Positions 6,667 through 10,188 of a stretch of DNA of 10,188 bases are shown piece by piece. This stretch comes from Bifidobacteriaceae bacterium (GTDB taxonomy: Bacteria > Actinomycetota > Actinomycetes > Actinomycetales > WQXJ01). The stretch's first letter is position 1. Each line of letters opens with the position of its first letter. The stretch covers positions 1 through 10,188 of the forward strand of contig JAITJY010000206.1 in NCBI GenBank assembly GCA_031278675.1. The letters run 5' to 3'. The translations under genes and the position numbers were made by a program. A model generated the notes under the pieces. That model worked only from the letters and a program-made list of their open reading frames with translations, had not been told where the DNA came from and did not search any database.

Positions 6667-7962
6667 TTACCCGAAGCGGCCGTTGACGTAGTCGGAGGTG
6701 CGCTGGTCGCGGGGGGTGTTGAAGATCGCCTCGGTGGGGCCGTGTTCCACGATCACGCCGGGCGTGCCTTGAGCGGCCAGGAAGAAGGCGCATTGCTGGG
6801 AGACTCGCTGGGCTTGCTGCATGTTGTGTGTCACAATCACAATGGTCACCTCTTTTTGCAGTTCAATCATTGTTTCTTCGATCACGCGTGTGGATGTGGG
6901 GTCGAGGGCCGAACAGGGCTCATCCATGAGGAGCACCTTGGGCCGGACGGCCAACGACCGGGCTATGCAGAGGCGCTGTTGTTGGCCACCGGACAGGCTC
7001 CCGCCGGGTTGGCGCAGCCTGTCTCTGACCTCGGCCCATAGTCCCGCCCTGGTCAGGGACGTTTCCACGATCCGGTCCTGGGCGAGGCGTGTCGCTTTGC
7101 GTCCGGTCAGCTTCAGCCCGGCGAGCACGTTGTCGTAGATACTCATCGCTGGGAAAGGGTTGGGCCGCTGGAAAACCATTCCGATGTGTTTGCGCGCGTC
7201 CTGGACTTTGTGGGCGCGGTCGTAGATGTCCACGCCGTCCAGCAGCACGGACCCGGCGAGCGCCGCCGTGGGCACGAGTTCATGTAATCGGTTCAAGATT
7301 CGTAAGAATGTCGATTTCCCGCACCCGGACGGCCCGATCAGCGCCGTGACCTGGCCAGGAAGCATTGTTAGCGACACGCGTTCGAGCACTTTGTGGCTCC
7401 CGAACCACGCGGACACGGCGCGCGCCTCGATCGCGGACAGCTTCGCAGCCGGGGTTGGCGCCACCGCGCCGGCCGCCAAACTGGGTGCCAGGGCCGCCAT
7501 GGGTAGTTCGGCGGTGGCATCGTCCTTTCCCCTGCCCGATGCCGTCTCCCCCACCCCCAGCCCCTCCACCGCCGCGCTCATCACCCGCGTCGCGCACAGT
7601 TCCCCGCCTGAGCCGGTTGGAAGAGAACTGGGAACGGCCTGCGGGAACAGCCCGGGAGCCGGTGCGGGCGGGGCCGCCACCGGGACAGGCGGGGTCCCGG
7701 CGGCGGCGGATGGGAACGAATCAGGAGCCGGGGCTGGCGGGAACGAACCGGGTGTCGCGCCGACTGGAAAAGGACTGGGAACGGCCTGCGGGAACGGCCC
7801 GGGAGCCGGTGCGGGCGGGGCCGCAGCCGGGACAGGCGGGGTCCCGGCGGCGGATGGGAACGAATCAGGAGCCGGGGCGGACGGGAACGAACCGGGAGCC
7901 GGGGCGGGCGGGAGCGAACCGGGGGCCGGGGCGGAGGTTAGCTCGGTGGGGGTCGCAGTCAT
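6667..7962 (-). CDS. pstB: Phosphate-type ABC transporter ATPase PstB with long Pro/Ala-rich N-terminal extension
   Basis: 431 residues. The ATPase that powers high-affinity phosphate import through PstC/PstA fills about residues 178-431. It shows Walker A GPSGCGKST (210-218), Q265 in MVFQRPNPFP, signature LSGGQQQR (323-330), Walker B VLLMDEP (343-349), H379 in VTHNMQQAQRVS, and the PstB-typical end IVEHGPTEAIF plus YVNGRFG. All catalytic motifs are intact. PstB is normally about 250-260 residues. Here about 177 extra residues precede it, rich in Pro, Ala, Gly and Ser and containing two 49-residue repeats. The ATG at 7962 has a clear Shine-Dalgarno (GAGGAA, complement of 7968-7973, 5 nt away), supporting the long form. 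M128 or M155 could start shorter forms but lack one. The gene lies 28 bp after the sortase-like gene; no permease or PstS is in the window. Confidence 0.93.
   Translation of the reverse strand: MTATPTELTSAPAPGSLPPAPAPGSFPSAPAPDSFPSAAGTPPVPAAAPPAPAPGPFPQAVPSPFPVGATPGSFPPAPAPDSFPSAAAGTPPVPVAAPPAPAPGLFPQAVPSSLPTGSGGELCATRVMSAAVEGLGVGETASGRGKDDATAELPMAALAPSLAAGAVAPTPAAKLSAIEARAVSAWFGSHKVLERVSLTMLPGQVTALIGPSGCGKSTFLRILNRLHELVPTAALAGSVLLDGVDIYDRAHKVQDARKHIGMVFQRPNPFPAMSIYDNVLAGLKLTGRKATRLAQDRIVETSLTRAGLWAEVRDRLRQPGGSLSGGQQQRLCIARSLAVRPKVLLMDEPCSALDPTSTRVIEETMIELQKEVTIVIVTHNMQQAQRVSQQCAFFLAAQGTPGVIVEHGPTEAIFNTPRDQRTSDYVNGRFG
7627..7920 (-). repeat. Two 147-bp in-frame repeats encoding the PstB N-terminal extension
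   Basis: The sequences at 7627-7773 and 7774-7920 are offset by exactly 147 bp (49 codons). Roughly the first 115 bp are nearly identical, with a 3-bp deletion in the second copy. On the protein they give two blocks of the form DSFPSA...GTPPVP-x-AAPPAPAPG-x-FPQAVPS. A shorter 10-residue unit, APAPGSFPSA, recurs at the extreme N-terminus. All length differences are multiples of 3, as expected for translated repeats. Confidence 0.9.
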
Positions 7963-7994
7963 CTGTGTTCCTCGAATCGCATAGTTGTGGTCAT
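7959..7994 (-). other. Possible 11-codon coupling frame between the sortase-like gene and pstB
   Basis: ATG at 7994 overlaps the TGA stop of the sortase-like gene as ATGA. The frame encodes MTTTMRFEEHR and its own TGA (7961-7959) overlaps the pstB ATG, again as ATGA. The pstB Shine-Dalgarno lies inside it. It may let terminating ribosomes pass on to pstB, or it may be chance. It has no Shine-Dalgarno of its own. Confidence 0.25.
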
Positions 7995-9337
7995 AACAGG
8001 TTCGGTAGAGCGTTCATGATGGAATCGGCGCAGGCTACGCCCAAGGCCATGACCAGGGGCAACCCGATCAGCCAGGCCTGCCAACGGCCCCAGGAACGCC
8101 ACAGCCACCAAACTCCGCCGCCGGCGGCGAGGCACATGGTGGCCATGAAGAACGCGATGAACCAGGCGCTGGAATCCTGGCCCATCGCGCGTTCGGATAC
8201 CGGCAGCGCGGCATAAGCCATCACTTTCGATGACGAGGCATAGGCCATGGTGACCAATTCGGCATCAACGTGGAGCACGCCGGAAGGAAACAACGCCAAC
8301 CCGTCGCCGGTCATCAGTTCGAGCCGGCCTTGGCCGGCTCGCAGCGGCTCTGGGACCGGATCGCCGGCGCGGCGCAGACCGAAGACCCGATAGGTGGCTG
8401 TGCCCTGACCTGTGGTGATGGTGATTTGGTCACCGGGGACCAGGCGTCGCAACTCCCCGAACGGCCCACCGTAGGTCGCCTGGCGCCCGAGCAGTACCGC
8501 CGTGCCGGCCTGCCCTGGCATCACCGAATCGCGCCGGTGCCCCACCCCGCCGCGCAGCACCTCGGCGCTGCTGCCCTCAAGGATGACCTCGCTCACACCA
8601 ATCGCGGGGATCTCCAGCAACGCCAGCGGCGTGCCAAGCGCAGTCATCTCCTCGTTGAGGCCGAGTTGCCCGGTAGGCGCCTCCGCCTTGGCCAACGCAG
8701 AGCGTAGCGCCTGGTAGGCGAGGGTCTGGTTGCGCGCATGCTGCAACGCGGAGAATACCGCCGCGTGCGCCACAAACGCGAGCAGCACCAGCGACACTGC
8801 GGTGATCGCCGCGCCGGTCCACCAACGCGCATCGCGCGGCGCCAATTCCCGCTGGGGCGCCACCGGCAAACGCGACCGACGCCGCCGCGCAGCTTGGGGC
8901 CGTCCGCGCCCACCCGGACCGGCACCACCCGGCCCGGACCGGACCGCACCAGACCCAGGCCCCACGAACCCACCAGGCCCAGACCCACCCGGACCGGACC
9001 CACCCGGACCAGACCGGACCGCACCAGGCCCAGGCCCCACGAACCCACCAGGACCGGACCCGACCGCACCAGACCCGCGCGCTCCAGGCCCACCAGGCCC
9101 AGACCGGACCGCATCAGGCCTAGTCCCACCCGGACCGGACCCACCAGGACCAGACCCGACCGCACCAGACCCGCGCGCACCAGGCCCAGACCCGCGCGGA
9201 CCGGACCCACCAGGACCAGACCGGACCGCACCAGACCCGCGCGCACCAGGCCCAGGCCCGACCGCACCAGACCCGCCCACGGGCACGGCCGCCCACTCCG
9301 GCCGGAACTCAACTACAGGGGGTGTTGGCGCGGTCAC
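7991..9337 (-). CDS. Sortase-fold membrane protein lacking the catalytic residues (pseudo-sortase)
   Basis: 448 residues from the GTG at 9337, which overlaps the preceding stop (GTGA) and has GGAGG 10 nt upstream. Order: a Gly/Pro/Arg/Ser repeat region (21-147); a basic patch (150-157, RRRRSR); a membrane segment (about 173-197); a sortase-like domain outside the membrane (about 238-362); then two more membrane segments (about 390-413 and 419-437). The sortase fold is supported by LALLEIPAIGVSEVILEG, GGVGHRRDSVMPGQAGTAVLLG, TYGGPFGELRRLVPGDQITITTGQGTATYRV and RLELMTG. The usual catalytic His (GH-x-x-x-YG) is R285, the Cys of the usual TC motif is G344, and no Arg stands at the expected later position (FPSGVLHV). 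Transpeptidation by the known mechanism is therefore not expected. It sits between a surface protein and pstB, suggesting a structural or regulatory role. Confidence 0.82.
   Translation of the reverse strand: MTAPTPPVVEFRPEWAAVPVGGSGAVGPGPGARGSGAVRSGPGGSGPRGSGPGARGSGAVGSGPGGSGPGGTRPDAVRSGPGGPGARGSGAVGSGPGGFVGPGPGAVRSGPGGSGPGGSGPGGFVGPGSGAVRSGPGGAGPGGRGRPQAARRRRSRLPVAPQRELAPRDARWWTGAAITAVSLVLLAFVAHAAVFSALQHARNQTLAYQALRSALAKAEAPTGQLGLNEEMTALGTPLALLEIPAIGVSEVILEGSSAEVLRGGVGHRRDSVMPGQAGTAVLLGRQATYGGPFGELRRLVPGDQITITTGQGTATYRVFGLRRAGDPVPEPLRAGQGRLELMTGDGLALFPSGVLHVDAELVTMAYASSSKVMAYAALPVSERAMGQDSSAWFIAFFMATMCLAAGGGVWWLWRSWGRWQAWLIGLPLVMALGVACADSIMNALPNLL
8915..9283 (-). repeat. Gly/Pro/Ser/Arg low-complexity repeats in the sortase-like protein
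   Basis: Irregular in-frame repeats encode blocks such as GFVGPGPGAVRSGPGG, SGPGGSGPGG and GARGSGAVGSG. Matching points on the plus strand (GCACCAG at 8946, 9021, 9066, 9162, 9228 and 9264) are 75, 45, 96, 66 and 36 bp apart, all multiples of 3. This supports translation in the minus frame. The region precedes the first membrane segment and a positive patch, so it is predicted to lie in the cytoplasm. Gly is not at every third position, so it is not collagen-like. Confidence 0.88.
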
Positions 9338-10188
9338 AGTGGGGGCGCCTCCGGCCCGGCGGCGCGCTCGCGCACCAGGCGGACCACGCGCCGCACCACC
9401 AACACGAGCGCGATCGCCGCCAATGCGATCGCCAGCCACCACACCCAGGTGGGCCAGCCGCTCGGCGGCGCCTGGGTCGGCGAGCCGACCAAGACGTCAG
9501 CGCGCGCGGTCACCACACCGCACCATCCCGTGAACTGGACTACGTGGGTGCCTGGGGCGGCGTCATCGGCCACGGCGAAAACCGCCTCGACTTGCCCGGC
9601 GGAATCGGCGGTGAAATTGCCGATCAGGGTCACCTCGCTAAACAGTACCAACTGGACGCGCTCGCCGGCCTCGAAGCCTCCTACCTGCGCTGTTACCTTG
9701 TTACCGGGCAGGTAGAGGTCCTTGTCGGTCGCGGCGGCGTGCGCTTGCGGGTCAGGCTCCAACGGCAGGGCCGGCTCTTGTTGGACGCATTGGCCGCCAT
9801 CGTCGCCGCCGTCAGCCCCCTCCGTCCCGGTGGTGCCGCCGCCGCCACTCCCGATGCCGCCCCCGCTGCCCGATCCCGTCCGCCCACCACCCGACGAACC
9901 TCCCGTTGGACTTGCAGTGGCGCTACCAGTTGGGCCGGTCGCGGTCGCGGTGGCGCTGACGCTGGAGGTGCCGGTGGGTGGGGGCTCGGCGGAATGGGGG
10001 GTGGTTTGTGACGGGCCGGGGGCGGGGACGTTGACGTTGATGTCGCCGTCGCCGGAATCCGTCTGGAAGGCCGCCGGGGCGGCCGGGCCGTAGGCAAAGG
10101 ACAGGATCAAGGCGCAGGCCACGGCCAGGATGGCCCCGGCCACCCTGCGGCGCAGCGCTGCGCGTTCGACGGGTTCTAGGATGTCTGG
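9334..10188 (-). CDS. Ig-like surface protein with signal peptide and C-terminal membrane segment (5' end outside window)
   Basis: The frame is open to the right edge; 284 residues are visible. A GTG at 10143 would give 269 residues, but the 15 codons before it (PDILEPVERAALRRR) supply a basic n-region for the hydrophobic stretch AGAILAVACALILSFAYG. The true start is therefore probably at or beyond 10188. Using GTG numbering: signal peptide or anchor 1-25; a Ser/Thr/Gly/Pro linker (about 38-116, possible O-glycosylation region); a beta-rich Ig-like domain (about 140-220, LYLPGNKVTAQVGGFEAGE through PGTHVVQFTG) with Cys119 and Cys208 as possible disulfide partners; a membrane segment (about 232-250); and a basic tail (RRVVRLVRER). 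There is no LPXTG motif, so it is held by its own membrane helix. Its stop overlaps the pseudo-sortase start. I do not recognise a named family. Confidence 0.8.
   Translation of the reverse strand, partial: PDILEPVERAALRRRVAGAILAVACALILSFAYGPAAPAAFQTDSGDGDINVNVPAPGPSQTTPHSAEPPPTGTSSVSATATATGPTGSATASPTGGSSGGGRTGSGSGGGIGSGGGGTTGTEGADGGDDGGQCVQQEPALPLEPDPQAHAAATDKDLYLPGNKVTAQVGGFEAGERVQLVLFSEVTLIGNFTADSAGQVEAVFAVADDAAPGTHVVQFTGWCGVVTARADVLVGSPTQAPPSGWPTWVWWLAIALAAIALVLVVRRVVRLVRERAAGPEAPPL

Noticed and set aside
7226..7984. 252-codon plus-strand frame with Gly/Ala-rich repeats
   Set aside because: It is antisense to PstB and its N-terminal repeats. The ATPase motifs on the minus strand are unambiguous.
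9338..9442. Earlier start for the sortase-like gene at 9442
   Set aside because: This part lies inside the coding sequence of the surface protein. The GTG at 9337 has a ribosome binding site and the classic 4-bp stop-start overlap.
8738..9715. Long plus-strand frame encoding Arg/Thr/Pro repeats, and a parallel frame at 8730-9533
   Set aside because: These are antisense shadows of the Gly/Pro repeat region. The minus strand encodes the sortase fold, the membrane helices and the coupled start.
9334..10188. LPXTG-type sorting signal in the surface protein as a sortase substrate
   Set aside because: No LPXTG-like motif precedes the C-terminal hydrophobic segment, and the neighbouring sortase-like protein lacks catalytic residues.

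Overview
The window looks like chromosomal DNA of a high-GC actinobacterium. Coding sequence is strongly G+C-biased by eye, GTG starts are used, and TANNNT -10 motifs sit 6-7 nt before start codons in the actinobacterial leaderless style. The gene content also fits: a polyprenol-phosphate-mannose synthase, a lipoprotein peptide-binding protein with a Ser/Thr/Gly linker, an AbiEi/DUF559 protein, and a sortase-fold gene beside pstB. I cannot name the genus.

Layout. (1) Positions 29-2669, minus strand: a lipoprotein solute-binding protein of the peptide ABC transporter type, preceded by a structured leader and by a small protein with PD-(D/E)XK nuclease-fold motifs. (2) Positions 2875-4340, plus strand: a two-gene unit of a YbjN-domain protein and a membrane-anchored N-acetylmuramoyl-L-alanine amidase, overlapping by 10 bp. 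(3) Positions 4341-4713: a non-coding stretch filled by a 67-bp tandem repeat (four full copies plus degenerate ends), then a compact leaderless promoter. (4) Positions 4714-5487, plus strand: polyprenol-phosphate-mannose synthase. (5) Positions 5488-5705: a convergent intergenic region with five copies of an A+T-rich motif of about 21 bp, in a -,+,+,-,- arrangement with 31-bp phasing. (6) Positions 5706-6608, minus strand: an AbiEi-type winged-helix protein fused to a DUF559 (Vsr-like) nuclease domain. (7) Positions 6667-10188, minus strand: a tightly coupled operon. Read 5' to 3' it runs from an Ig-like surface protein with a C-terminal membrane segment (running off the window), to a sortase-fold membrane protein lacking all the expected catalytic residues, to PstB with a long Pro/Ala-rich N-terminal extension.

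The most interesting system is the last operon. A phosphate-type ABC ATPase carries about 180 extra disordered-looking residues. Its gene is transcribed and apparently translationally coupled with a catalytically dead sortase homologue and a surface-exposed, membrane-tethered Ig-like protein. The expected permease and binding protein (PstS/PstC/PstA) are not in the window and would have to lie upstream, beyond 10188, or elsewhere. The amidase and the mannose donor synthase both serve the cell envelope, but nothing shows that they are co-regulated with this operon.
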